64,000 bases of DNA. It comes from Ornithinibacillus bavariensis (GTDB lineage Bacteria; Bacillota; Bacilli; Bacillales; Amphibacillaceae). Shown piece after piece: positions 1 through 8,501 of this stretch; within the stretch, counting starts at the first letter, position 1, and every line of letters begins with the position of its first letter. The notes beneath the pieces were generated by a model, which was not told where the DNA came from, did not search any database, and saw nothing but the letters and a program-made list of their open reading frames with translations. The stretch is taken from the NCBI RefSeq assembly GCF_050433565.1, contig NZ_JBNPWZ010000002.1:124001-188000 (forward strand), written 5' to 3'. Position numbers and translations under genes: made by a program.

Positions 1-2
1 CA

Positions 3-518
3 GGGCTTGTATTATCAGGAGCTTCTGCATTTGCTCATGATGTTTATGGGGAAATAATTAAAAAAGGAAAAGCAACCGAAAAGCAACAAATGCTAGCAGC
101 ACGTTATGCAGCGCTAGGTGTGTCGGTATTTTCCATCATCCTATCACTAGGGGCACAATACTTAAATGTTGCCTTCCTCGTATCACTGGCATTCTGTATC
201 GCAGCAAGCGCGAACTTACCTGTTATCCTGTACACCGTGTATTGGAAGCGTTTTAATACAAGCGGGGCAGTTTGGGCGGTTATATCAGGTCTTGGATCAG
301 CATTAATTCTCGTTTCCATGAGTCCTAGTGTATTTTCACCTGTAGAAGGAGCTGCTCTATTTGTTGGAAATCCAATTTTCCCACTTGATAACCCAGCACT
401 TGTCAGTGTGCCATTAGGATTTTTAGGTGGATACTTAGGGACGATATTCTCTAAGGAACATGATTTCGAACGCTATGCAAAGGTAAAGGTAAGAGCAAAT
501 ACAGGGTATAACGAATAA
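3..518 (+). CDS. Sodium:solute symporter (ActP-like), C-terminal part
   Basis: This is the 3' end of a membrane transporter; the reading frame is open from base 3 and the start lies before the window. The visible 171 residues hold about four hydrophobic segments and end in a charged tail (KVKVRANTGYNE). The segment near the left edge, with LSGASAFAHDVYGEI, and the later TVYWKRFNTSGAVW are typical of the solute:sodium symporter family, cation/acetate (ActP, YwcA) branch, which couples Na+ uptake to import of small organic acids. The exact substrate cannot be read from this part. It is followed after 167 bases by the sulfurylase-like gene on the same strand; a weak hairpin near 568-612 may separate them. 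Confidence 0.8.
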   Translation, partial: GLVLSGASAFAHDVYGEIIKKGKATEKQQMLAARYAALGVSVFSIILSLGAQYLNVAFLVSLAFCIAASANLPVILYTVYWKRFNTSGAVWAVISGLGSALILVSMSPSVFSPVEGAALFVGNPIFPLDNPALVSVPLGFLGGYLGTIFSKEHDFERYAKVKVRANTGYNE

Positions 519-685
519 ATCGGATATGTGATACGTTTCGTTTCATATGGATAGGTATTTCGATTTGGGAAAGGGCTGTTACTATTTATTGGTACAGCTG
601 CTTTTCCATTTCAAGGAATTGATGAATGTAAGCTTGTTCTTACAAATAGATTTATAGAAAGAGAATATGAGGAGGAGAAGTAGAA

Positions 686-2410
686 TTGAGTCAAGATACA
701 ATGATGTTAACAGAAGAAAAATTTGCAAGCTATCCACAGCAGCCACATGGTGGGAAACTGGTAAATCGTGTTCTAACTGGTAAGGAACGTGAAGAAGCTA
801 TGGAGCGAGCAAAGCAGCTGCCAATGATTATGGTTGATCTAGAGGCAGTTATTACACTTGAAATGATTGCAACAGGTGTCTTATCTCCGAATGAAGGCTT
901 TATGAATGAGAAGGACTATAAATCAGTTTTGACAGAAGGACGTCTATCAAATGGTGTCGTATGGCCTGTACCATTAAGCTTTGCACCGATTGGTGATCGC
1001 AATAAGCAGATTATCCAAGGTTTGTCGGTAGGCGATGAGGTTGCCTTAGCTGACGAAACAAGGGAACCGGTAGCAATCTTAAAGCTAGAGGATATTTTCT
1101 ATTATGATCGTGAATTTCGTGCACAGCATGTCTTCGGAACGACTGACCGTGACCATCCTGGTGTTGATGCGATATACCGGAGAATGGGAGATACAGCTCT
1201 AGCTGGGCCAATTACATTAGTTCGGCGTGTACATTGGGGACCATTTGAAAGCATCCGAATGGAACCGAAAGATACCTGGAGGATGTTTTATGAGGAGAAG
1301 AAATTCAAGTCAGTTGGAGGATTTATCACTGGAGCTAATCCATTACACAGAGGCCATGAGTATATTCATCGGAACGCTTTAGAAGAGTTGGACGGTCTTT
1401 TTGTTCAGCCATTGGTTGAAATGGCTAAACGTGAATATACACGACACGAGTTCCGTATGCTTTCCTATCGGGCCGTGCTTGAGGAGTATTATCCAAAGGA
1501 TAGAACTATGCTTGCACCTTTACGGGTTACCTATATCTTTGCAGGTCCTCGTGAGGCTGTTCTTCATGCATTAATTATGAAAAACTATGGATGTACCCAT
1601 GCGTTAATTGGCCGAGATCATGCTGGTATTGGGGATTATTACGACAAATATGCCAGTCACTCTATTTTTGATGAATTTACGCCAGATGAATTAGGAATTG
1701 ATATTCGTTTATTCCATGAGGTCTTCTATTGTACCCGTTGTGATAACCCTGCAACAGAACAAACCTGTCCACATGATGCGAAATATCGAATTAATATTTC
1801 AGGCACAGGAATCCGAGAATTATTACGCTATGGTGTGCTACCACCTAAAGAGATTGTACGCCCAGAATCCGCCCGTATTGCAATGCAAGGGGTTCAGCCT
1901 AAGGGTGTGGATGAGAATGGTCTTGCAATTAATCCAGTTGGAAAAACCATTAAGAGTATTTTCCCTTATTACTTAGAAAATACTGGTATTGGCGGACCGA
2001 AGCGTAGAAGCCCACTTGAAGTGGAACAGCTTTCCATTGAGGATTTAGAAGCGGTAATTACTGATGTTCGGAATAATGCCGATCTTGTATATAAAGGTAT
2101 ATTTGAGGAATTCAGCTATGTTACTGATAATCTACGTAATGTTCAGCCACAATGGGTTGCCGAAGCACGTGAATCCATCCGTAGTCAGCAACAAATGGTC
2201 GTGGAAAACCTGGAGCAGAAGGTAGATAATGCCCTGGAAAAGGCATCGGATGAGTTTATGTACCAAGATAAAGCTGAAGCAGAACGTGAGCTAGAAGTAG
2301 CGAAACAAATTTTAGAGGATATTCCTGTCGCATTACGAAAAGAAGAGATAGCTTACCGTACGTGGAATCCATTACCGTATAAGCGCTATCGCGGTGGGGA
2401 TGAAGAATAA
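686..2410 (+). CDS. sat: ATP-sulfurylase-like protein, long form with altered sulfate motif
   Basis: Sulfate adenylyltransferase family: ATP + sulfate to APS + PPi, the first step of sulfate assimilation. The TTG start has a strong site (GGAGGAGAAG). Residues 1-200 resemble the PUA-like domain. The catalytic domain shows HRGHE (HxxH-type) near 228, AGPREA, GRDHAG near 315, a C-X2-C-X8-C-X-H zinc-type cluster (CTRCDNPATEQTCPH) and SGTGIRELL. At 574 residues it is much longer than the roughly 380-390 residues usual in Bacillus; the extra 140-150 residues at the C-terminus are charged, probably helical and not recognised. The usual QTRNP sulfate-binding motif is replaced by ITGANP, so the Gln and Arg are missing. 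It may be a divergent sulfurylase or act on another oxyanion. No other cys gene lies beside it. Confidence 0.75.
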   Translation: MSQDTMMLTEEKFASYPQQPHGGKLVNRVLTGKEREEAMERAKQLPMIMVDLEAVITLEMIATGVLSPNEGFMNEKDYKSVLTEGRLSNGVVWPVPLSFAPIGDRNKQIIQGLSVGDEVALADETREPVAILKLEDIFYYDREFRAQHVFGTTDRDHPGVDAIYRRMGDTALAGPITLVRRVHWGPFESIRMEPKDTWRMFYEEKKFKSVGGFITGANPLHRGHEYIHRNALEELDGLFVQPLVEMAKREYTRHEFRMLSYRAVLEEYYPKDRTMLAPLRVTYIFAGPREAVLHALIMKNYGCTHALIGRDHAGIGDYYDKYASHSIFDEFTPDELGIDIRLFHEVFYCTRCDNPATEQTCPHDAKYRINISGTGIRELLRYGVLPPKEIVRPESARIAMQGVQPKGVDENGLAINPVGKTIKSIFPYYLENTGIGGPKRRSPLEVEQLSIEDLEAVITDVRNNADLVYKGIFEEFSYVTDNLRNVQPQWVAEARESIRSQQQMVVENLEQKVDNALEKASDEFMYQDKAEAERELEVAKQILEDIPVALRKEEIAYRTWNPLPYKRYRGGDEE

Positions 2411-2414
2411 TTAT

Positions 2415-2453
2415 AAGAGCAATCGATATTTTTTAATCGGTTGCTCTTTTTTC
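2415..2453 (+). terminator. Rho-independent terminator after the sulfurylase-like gene
   Basis: A 13-bp stem with one mismatch (AAGAGCAATCGAT / ATCGGTTGCTCTT) is followed by six T residues, 4 bases after the stop codon. Confidence 0.85.
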
Positions 2454-2706
2454 TAATTTATAAAGTTAAAAACACTTTCCTCGGTTTCATAGATAAACGA
2501 ATACATCTGCAAAGCAGGGATAGTATCAACTTCTTCGATTGGGAAATTTTACTATTTCAGAGTATATGCAGTAAAGTGAATGTTGTTTTAAAAAGTGTTT
2601 AAAAGCAAATAAAAATAGATATAGCATTAGCCCTTCCTATTAATGGATGCAAGTATATCTAGAAACTTTAATAAAAATATGTACAAATCATATTTTCTTT
2701 AATAGA

Positions 2707-2723
2707 ATTGTATTAAGTACAAT
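2707..2723. promoter_or_regulatory. Perfect palindrome, candidate repressor operator
   Basis: ATTGTA-TTAAG-TACAAT is a perfect 6+5+6 palindrome 30 bases before the start at 2753. It overlaps a candidate -35 (TTGTAT, 2708-2713), with possible -10 hexamers around 2731-2738. A related TGTACAA lies at 2680-2686. The operon it precedes codes for an XRE-type DNA-binding protein, so autoregulation is a natural inference. Confidence 0.45.
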
Positions 2724-2752
2724 GATGTTGTTTATATTAAGGGGGTAATTGG

Positions 2753-3514
2753 ATGACAGACTTTAAATTAACGACAGAACTCAATCAAAGAATTGTTGAT
2801 GGTTTAATGGATGGATATCGTGAATACCTTGAAGTAAGAAGAGAAAAGTCAAGAAGTATGAAGGTTAGCGGTGCATATGCATGGGTTAAAGGAAATCATA
2901 TTGATGATCAAGTTTCAAAGGCATGTAAATTATTCGGTGTAGAGAGTAAATTAGCTAAAGCAGGCCTGACCTGGCAATATCTTCAATTTCAACATCATGA
3001 AAATAAAATACTGTTTATTGTAAAAAACGCTAGATATTTTAATAAAGAACAGGTTAGTAGAGGAAAAGATGCATTAGGGAAAGCAAGTAAGAATAAGATG
3101 TCTTATATGGAAGATTTGATGCGAATAAATTCCAATATTGATTTCAAAAGTATTCCAACTGAAAGGGCGAATAGATCTATTCAATTAGAATTATTAGAGG
3201 AAGGATTCTTAAATGAACAAGATCATTATGATATTGGAAAGATAAAAAGTGAATTTGATCGCTTTTATATTGTTGTTTATGCAATCGATGAGAGCCAATT
3301 AATATCCAATATATCTTTATTTATGCCGAACCCAAAAGATAATAAAGCTTATCTAATTGATGACTTAACAAAATACATTAATGCCTCAAACATGGTTCAA
3401 ATTGATGATGAATTAAGAGAAGTACTAATAAATAGTGATGATATTAACAATAATATGGATGCGTACAAATTTGATATTGGTATAAATGAGGAGATTACTA
3501 AAAAAGAAGGTTAG
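2753..3514 (+). CDS. Unknown protein encoded with an XRE/ImmA protease
   Basis: A 253-residue soluble protein with no signal peptide or membrane segment. I do not recognise the family with certainty; it resembles uncharacterised Bacillales proteins. The ribosome site is AAGGGGG, 8 bases before the ATG. The gene ends 21 bases before the XRE/ImmA gene, so the two form one transcription unit, preceded by a palindrome. Visible features are an N-terminal helical region rich in Arg and Glu, a central WQYLQFQHHENKILFIVKNA stretch suggesting a beta core, and an acidic C-terminus. In paired genes of this kind the upstream product is often the partner or target of the ImmA-type protein, so it could be a toxin, effector or regulator. 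That is inference from gene order only. Confidence 0.7.
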   Translation: MTDFKLTTELNQRIVDGLMDGYREYLEVRREKSRSMKVSGAYAWVKGNHIDDQVSKACKLFGVESKLAKAGLTWQYLQFQHHENKILFIVKNARYFNKEQVSRGKDALGKASKNKMSYMEDLMRINSNIDFKSIPTERANRSIQLELLEEGFLNEQDHYDIGKIKSEFDRFYIVVYAIDESQLISNISLFMPNPKDNKAYLIDDLTKYINASNMVQIDDELREVLINSDDINNNMDAYKFDIGINEEITKKEG

Positions 3515-3535
3515 TTATATAAGGAGGTATAGCCT

Positions 3536-4723
3536 GTGTTCAAAGGCAATAGCTTGACCAACATTAGAATACTTCATGGGTTAAGCAGAAAACAGTTGGC
3601 AGATAGAATTGGAGTTACTGAACAGGCTATTTGGCAATATGAAAATGGTTATGTATCACCAAAGCTAGAAGTGGTTAATCGTTTAAAAGTTATCTTTAAT
3701 GTTAAATCAAGTTATTTCTACCACGATGACATATTGAGTTCATATAACAAGGATAATATACTTATTGAAAATATTGCTTATCGTTCAAGTACTATTAATT
3801 CACTACAAAAAACTCAAAGTGAGTCAATGCATATTAGATTTATTGATTCTTTTTTGAAGAAAGTGGAAACTAGAATTAGTTACCCAATGAATATCCTCCT
3901 AGAATTAAGAAATTATACGATAAATTATTTAAAGCAAAATCCTGATATGAATAAAGATAGTCTAATAAAGCATGTGGCCGATTATTCTCGTAAAAAAATA
4001 GGCATGGATAGCAATTCCAATAATAACTTTTTATTTTTATTGGAAAGAGCAGGTGCTTTTGTTTTTGAAAAAGAAATTGGTGATTCAATTGATGCTTATA
4101 GCTTATGGAGTGAAGACAATAGGGCTTATATTGTGTTAGGAACTGTAAAAAAATCTGCAGTGAGAAGAAATTTTGATTTAGCACATGAACTGGGGCACTT
4201 ACTTTTACATTATAAAGTAGAGTTTTCTATTCAAGATAAAAAAGATTATCGAGCCCTAGAAGATGAGGCAAATCAGTTTGCATCTGAGTTTTTGTTACCA
4301 GAATATCAATTTTCTTTAGACTGTGAAAATATAGGGAAAAAATCGAATCCAGATGCATATATTGAATTAAAGGAAAAGTGGCTAGTATCGTTACAAGCAA
4401 TGGCAGCAAGGGCTTTTAAGTTAGGAATTATTGATTATCAGCAATACCGTTACTTTTATATGTTGGTTAATAAAAAAGGATATAAACAAGTTGAACCATT
4501 AGATAATAGAATCCCAATTGAACGCCCGTCCAAAGTAAAAAGTATACTACAATTACTTTTTGATAAGGAGTTTTATACTGTTACTGAAATTATGGATGAA
4601 CTAAGGATAAACCAAGGATTTCTAACTATTTTAACTGGATTAGAAGAAGAATTTTTCACAAAAAATAGGCAAAGGGAAGATAACAGTTCTACTGTAAATG
4701 AGTTGATTTTTAAAACTAATTAA
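3536..4723 (+). CDS. XRE-family regulator fused to ImmA/IrrE metallopeptidase
   Basis: The 395-residue protein starts with GTG after AAGGAGGT. Residues about 7-58 are a Cro/C1-type helix-turn-helix (LSRKQLADRIGVTEQAIWQYE). Residues about 140-300 are an ImmA/IrrE (COG2856) domain with the zinc-protease motif HELGH near residue 218 followed by the downstream acidic EDEANQFASEFLLP motif. In this family the peptidase cleaves a repressor or antitoxin; ImmA of ICEBs1 and IrrE/DdrO of Deinococcus are examples. Here the DNA-binding and protease parts are on one chain, as in many prophage and toxin-antitoxin-like loci. It probably regulates its own operon through the palindrome at 2707-2723. The last 90 residues are unassigned. 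No phage structural or integrase genes are nearby. Confidence 0.85.
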   Translation: MFKGNSLTNIRILHGLSRKQLADRIGVTEQAIWQYENGYVSPKLEVVNRLKVIFNVKSSYFYHDDILSSYNKDNILIENIAYRSSTINSLQKTQSESMHIRFIDSFLKKVETRISYPMNILLELRNYTINYLKQNPDMNKDSLIKHVADYSRKKIGMDSNSNNNFLFLLERAGAFVFEKEIGDSIDAYSLWSEDNRAYIVLGTVKKSAVRRNFDLAHELGHLLLHYKVEFSIQDKKDYRALEDEANQFASEFLLPEYQFSLDCENIGKKSNPDAYIELKEKWLVSLQAMAARAFKLGIIDYQQYRYFYMLVNKKGYKQVEPLDNRIPIERPSKVKSILQLLFDKEFYTVTEIMDELRINQGFLTILTGLEEEFFTKNRQREDNSSTVNELIFKTN

Positions 4724-4756
4724 ACTAAGAATACTAAAGATAATGACAACCATTTA

Positions 4757-4797
4757 AAAGAGTAATCCAGATTTTACGGGTTACTCTTTATTCATTT
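4757..4797 (+). terminator. Terminator-like hairpin after the XRE/ImmA gene
   Basis: AAAGAGTAA(t)CC pairs with GG(g)TTACTCTTT across a loop of about 8 bases and is followed by a T-rich stretch. Confidence 0.75.
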
Positions 4798-4872
4798 CTG
4801 CCAAGTTACTTCACGAACAAATCAACATATTTGCCTCCAAAATGAAGAAACTAAGCTTGGAGGTGTTAATCC

Positions 4873-5022
4873 ATGAGTAAGAAGAAGCTGAGTTCTGGTG
4901 GTTTTAGTGATGAACAAGCTGTACGCAAAAAGCTCTCGAAGCAATTCGACCATGAATTTGCGAATGAGCCATTAACCGCTAATGAAAAATATAATAATAA
5001 GAAAACGAAAAAGCGACAATAA
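4873..5022 (+). CDS. sspO: Small acid-soluble spore protein O
   Basis: A 49-residue protein with ribosome site TTGGAGGTG. The C-terminal half ([20 protein letters not shown]) closely matches SspO (CotK), a minor SASP packed in the spore core late in sporulation; B. subtilis SspO ends in [20 protein letters not shown]. The N-terminal half is basic and low in complexity, as expected. In B. subtilis sspO is expressed in the forespore under sigma G and lies next to sspP. Here sspP is about 40 kb away (45570). A terminator follows directly. Confidence 0.9.
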   Translation: [49 protein letters not shown]

Positions 5023-5047
5023 ACATTGGAAATAATATCTCCGTATG

Positions 5048-5081
5048 GCAGCCCATTTAGTTGTAATTTGGGCTGCTTTTT
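5048..5081 (+). terminator. Terminator after sspO
   Basis: GCAGCCCA / TGGGCTGC stem with a 13-base loop and five T residues. Confidence 0.85.
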
Positions 5082-5243
5082 GATTTGCTTTTCCTTTGGT
5101 GTAACTTGAATTTGGGAAATCGTTTGGCTATGTGCCAGTTTAAAATCTTTTATTAATCCTTCCTTGATGATATAGAAAATTTTGGACAACCTAAATGATT
5201 AGAAAGCTAATTTTCAAGAGTGTAATTGATAAGGATGATAAAG

Positions 5244-7400
5244 ATGAAAAACAGTATTCAGATTTTTATCCATGATATAAAAAATATTATTACTAACTGG
5301 GTTGCTATCATTATTATTGGAGGACTGATATTATTACCATCCCTTTATGCATGGTTAAATATCAATGCATCGTGGGATCCATATGGCCAAACAGAACAGA
5401 TTCCAATCGGAGTGGTGAATGAGGATGAAGGAGCTACAGTAAGAGACGAGAAAATTAATGTGGGAAGAGATTTGGTTGCCGAATTAAAGAAAAATAAGAC
5501 ACTTGGTTGGCAGTTTGTTAATCGTAGTAAGGCAATGGACCGATTAGAATATGGGGAGTATTATGCTGTTATTGTTATTCCGAAGAACTTCTCGGAAAAA
5601 TTAGGTACGGTTATGAGCAACAAACCTGAGAAAGCACAAGTAGAGTACTATGTAAACGAAAAAATAAATGCCATTGCACCAAAAATTACAGACAAAGGTG
5701 CAAGTGTGATTGTCGACCAAATTACTAGAAAATTTGTCTCGACTGTTAATGGAATCATTTTTGATATTTTTAATAAAATTGGAATTGAAATAGGAGAGAA
5801 ACGACCAGATATTGAAAGATTTGAGAACTATATCTTTACATTACAGGACAGGTTGCCAGAAATAAATAACATCCTAAATGAAACATCAGAAGATGCCAAT
5901 CATGCAGATAATATGCTGAAAAGGGCAAAGGGACTAATACCTGAAGTGAAAAACGCGACTGCGAATGGAATCGAGATTATTGACCAGACAACGAGTTTCT
6001 TAAATGAAGCAGAATCTAGATTAAATAAGATATCTCCTAAAGTTGATGAGGATTTAAACAAGATTCAAACGATGACAAAAAGGGTTAATGATTTTATTAA
6101 CAGCATTAATTCTGCAGACGTTGATATAACAGAGGGAAATCCTGTTGGAAGCAATGTTACAGGACAAATAAACGATGCACTACAGTCCATCACTGTAATT
6201 GAAAATGCACTTCATCAGCTTCAAGAAACACAGGAAGGAAATGATGAAACAATAAACCGTGCCTTAAGTGAGGTACAGGCTATCAGGCAGAGTTTAGAAA
6301 AGCTTAGTGATCAGGTTAACAGTGTTAATTCCTACTTGGAGGCAAAGCAGGCAGAAGTTGATCAACTATTTTCCAGTATTAAAGATCGTTCTGCTAAGGT
6401 AAATGAGAGAGTCAATGCATTCGTAAAGGAATATAAGGAAACAATTGAACCTACAGTTAGGAATGAAGTAGCAAAGGCAAAAGATACTCTCACAAGTGCA
6501 AGAGGAATATTAGCTGATGTACAATCCGCTATTCCAGAAGTTCAAGGTATTCTAAATAGGACCAGTGATAATCTTTCTTCTGGTAAGAAAATGCTTAAAA
6601 ATGTTATGGGAGAATTTCCCTATGTAAATGAAAAAGTAAATCAACTCGCAAATCGTATAAGAGATATTCAAGGTGAAATGAGTCTAGGTGAATTGATTAA
6701 CATACTACGACATGACCCTATTGCAGAAAAAGGTTTCTTTGAAGAACCTGTTGTGCTTAATGAAAATAAGGTTTTTCCAATTCCTAATTATGGTACTGGC
6801 ATGACACCGTTCTATACAGTACTTGCGATATGGGTCGGAGGCTTATTATTAATTTCCTTACTCTCAACTGATGTTCACCGGTCAGAATTGTCCTATACCG
6901 AAAAACAAGTTTATGTAGGAAGAATGCTTACCTTTCTAACAATTGGTTTATTCCAGACGTTGATTGTGACGTTAGGAGACATGTTTATTCTAAATGTAAG
7001 GATAGCAGAACCATTCTGGTTTGTGTTATTTGGTCTGTTGTGCAGCTTAATATTTGTCATGATCGTCTATACATTGGTTTCCGTTTTTGGTGATGTTGGA
7101 AAGGCACTTGCCATTGTATTATTAGTGCTGCAAATTGCTGGAGCAGGTGGTACCTATCCAGTGGTGCTTTTACCTAAATTCTTCCAAGTCATTAATCCGT
7201 TCCTACCCTTTACCTATGCAATTTCACTTATGCGGGAAGCGGTTGGGGGGATTATATGGGAGAAGGTTTTGCATGATGTATTATTGTTAGTTGTCTTTGG
7301 ATTGTTGGCTCTTATCTTAGGAGGGCTATTAAAAGGTCCTATTGATAAATACACGAGTAAGGTAAAGGAGAAGGGGAAGGAGTCTGGGTTGTTTCATTAG
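5244..7400 (+). CDS. YhgE/Pip-type membrane protein (ABC-2 family)
   Basis: About 718 residues. The frame is open from a TTG at 5226, but the ATG at 5244 has the best-placed ribosome site (AAGGATG, 5231). Architecture: one transmembrane segment at about 15-40; a large extracytoplasmic region of about 480 residues, rich in Asn, Glu and Val heptads and probably coiled-coil; then five or six membrane segments from about 525 to 700, ending in a basic tail. This is the YhgE/Pip layout. Pip of Lactococcus is a phage adsorption receptor, and YueB of B. subtilis (SPP1 receptor) is related. Other members belong to type VII secretion loci, but no ess/yuk genes are present here. It is monocistronic, flanked by terminators. 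The function here is unknown; a phage-receptor role is only possible. Confidence 0.85.
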   Translation: MKNSIQIFIHDIKNIITNWVAIIIIGGLILLPSLYAWLNINASWDPYGQTEQIPIGVVNEDEGATVRDEKINVGRDLVAELKKNKTLGWQFVNRSKAMDRLEYGEYYAVIVIPKNFSEKLGTVMSNKPEKAQVEYYVNEKINAIAPKITDKGASVIVDQITRKFVSTVNGIIFDIFNKIGIEIGEKRPDIERFENYIFTLQDRLPEINNILNETSEDANHADNMLKRAKGLIPEVKNATANGIEIIDQTTSFLNEAESRLNKISPKVDEDLNKIQTMTKRVNDFINSINSADVDITEGNPVGSNVTGQINDALQSITVIENALHQLQETQEGNDETINRALSEVQAIRQSLEKLSDQVNSVNSYLEAKQAEVDQLFSSIKDRSAKVNERVNAFVKEYKETIEPTVRNEVAKAKDTLTSARGILADVQSAIPEVQGILNRTSDNLSSGKKMLKNVMGEFPYVNEKVNQLANRIRDIQGEMSLGELINILRHDPIAEKGFFEEPVVLNENKVFPIPNYGTGMTPFYTVLAIWVGGLLLISLLSTDVHRSELSYTEKQVYVGRMLTFLTIGLFQTLIVTLGDMFILNVRIAEPFWFVLFGLLCSLIFVMIVYTLVSVFGDVGKALAIVLLVLQIAGAGGTYPVVLLPKFFQVINPFLPFTYAISLMREAVGGIIWEKVLHDVLLLVVFGLLALILGGLLKGPIDKYTSKVKEKGKESGLFH

Positions 7401-7510
7401 GGGGAGGTATAAATTTATAGTGTGTTGAGGAAATTGATGGTCGTAATTAATGTCTTACTTATATGGTAGGACATGGAGCAGTTTACTAGCTAGTTATTTA
7501 TATTGATAAA

Positions 7511-7549
7511 GAAGTAATCGCTGTTTAGTTGGGGCGGTTATTTCTTTTT
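7511..7549 (+). terminator. Terminator after the YhgE/Pip gene
   Basis: GAAGTAATCGC / GCGGTTATTTC 11-bp stem with G-T pairs, followed by TTTTT. Confidence 0.8.
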
Positions 7550-7950
7550 GTTTAGGAAGAGGGAATAGAACTAATGAGTGTTAAACCTGAAGTGAAAGTT
7601 AAGCTAAATTGCATTATCAATCTAATTTCTTCATGTGTATTCATCCATACTCCCGGTTACTTAAATCGGATAGCCAACCGCCCTCTATCCTATCTAGTTG
7701 TTATTAAGATTCTACCACAAGGGATAAAATAGAATTTTTTGTTTGCCTGACATTTTTCGCATATAATTCAGTAGTATTTTATGGATTGTTTGATATTTGA
7801 ATGTACTTATCCTAAAATAGCGTCAAGTAGGTGGTGTAGCCGATGAAGAGATGGATTGCACTATGATATTTGATAGAAGATCTAAACAAGTTTCAAAAAG
7901 AATTGTGTTAAGTACCAGATATCAATTTTGTAATAAGCTGTTAAGGGTTG
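7550..7950. other. Intergenic region with no recognised gene
   Basis: About 400 bases between the Pip-like gene and the mutT promoter region. It contains AT-rich sequence with a short GC-rich island (7650-7690). I see no complete gene, RNA or clear riboswitch. A 50-codon frame at 7864-8016 lacks a ribosome site and is not called. Confidence 0.5.
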
Positions 7951-7960
7951 AAGATATATA

Positions 7961-7985
7961 TAGATCTGGACAATGTAGATCTGGA
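7961..7985. promoter_or_regulatory. Direct repeat upstream of the mutT-helicase pair
   Basis: TAGATCTGGA occurs twice, at 7961-7970 and 7976-7985, 15 bases apart start to start. Each copy contains the palindrome AGATCT, and the pair is flanked by ATATATA / TATATAT, giving an overall inverted symmetry. It lies 58 bases before the mutT start and could be an operator or a leader hairpin. Confidence 0.35.
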
Positions 7986-8043
7986 TTCTATATATTTAAA
8001 GTATTATTCAAATAAAGAAAATACTTTTCCTTAGGAGGAGAAA

Positions 8044-8439
8044 ATGAAAAAAGATATACATGTAGTTGGTGCAGTAATTACAAAAGACGGAAAAATTTTA
8101 TGTGCTCAGCGTGGACCTAATAAATCTTTACCTTACAAATGGGAGTTTCCAGGTGGAAAGATTGAAAAAGGGGAATTACCAAAAGATGCTTTACGTAGAG
8201 AAATAGAAGAAGAAATGAATTGTAAAATTCGAGTGAAGGATAAAGTTGAATATACAAGGTATGAATATGATTTTGGAATTGTTCATCTAACTACATATAT
8301 TTGTAGCCTCGAGGAAGGAACTCCAATTTTAACAGAACACGTAAATATAGAGTGGTTGAAACCAAATGAACTTCCATCATTAGACTGGGCACCGGCTGAT
8401 ATACCAGCTATCAAAAAACTGTCAAGCTATAATTTCTAG
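8044..8439 (+). CDS. mutT: MutT-like Nudix hydrolase
   Basis: A 131-residue Nudix hydrolase, the size of 8-oxo-dGTP diphosphatase MutT, with a strong ribosome site (TTAGGAGGAG). The Nudix box runs from GGKIEKGE (about 37) to REIEEEM (about 52); the usual Gly after the second acidic pair is Asn (EEEMN). MutT hydrolyses oxidised or non-canonical nucleoside triphosphates to monophosphates. It sits 62 bases before a large PLD-helicase gene with no terminator between, so the two are probably co-transcribed. Pairing of a Nudix enzyme with a DUF3427 helicase suggests a role in handling damaged or modified nucleotides or foreign DNA; this is inference. Confidence 0.85.
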   Translation: MKKDIHVVGAVITKDGKILCAQRGPNKSLPYKWEFPGGKIEKGELPKDALRREIEEEMNCKIRVKDKVEYTRYEYDFGIVHLTTYICSLEEGTPILTEHVNIEWLKPNELPSLDWAPADIPAIKKLSSYNF

Positions 8440-8501
8440 AAATTTCACTAAATAGATATTGAAAATACATAGAAATAAATTTTTAGGGTGGGGAAAGGTC
8501 C

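Noticed and set aside
7640..7700. Possible riboswitch (GC-rich island with partial pairing)
   Set aside because: Neither strand matched a recalled aptamer core, and no gene start follows on either strand.
7864..8016. 50-codon frame before mutT
   Set aside because: It lacks a ribosome site and its end holds the direct repeat, so it is more likely regulatory sequence.
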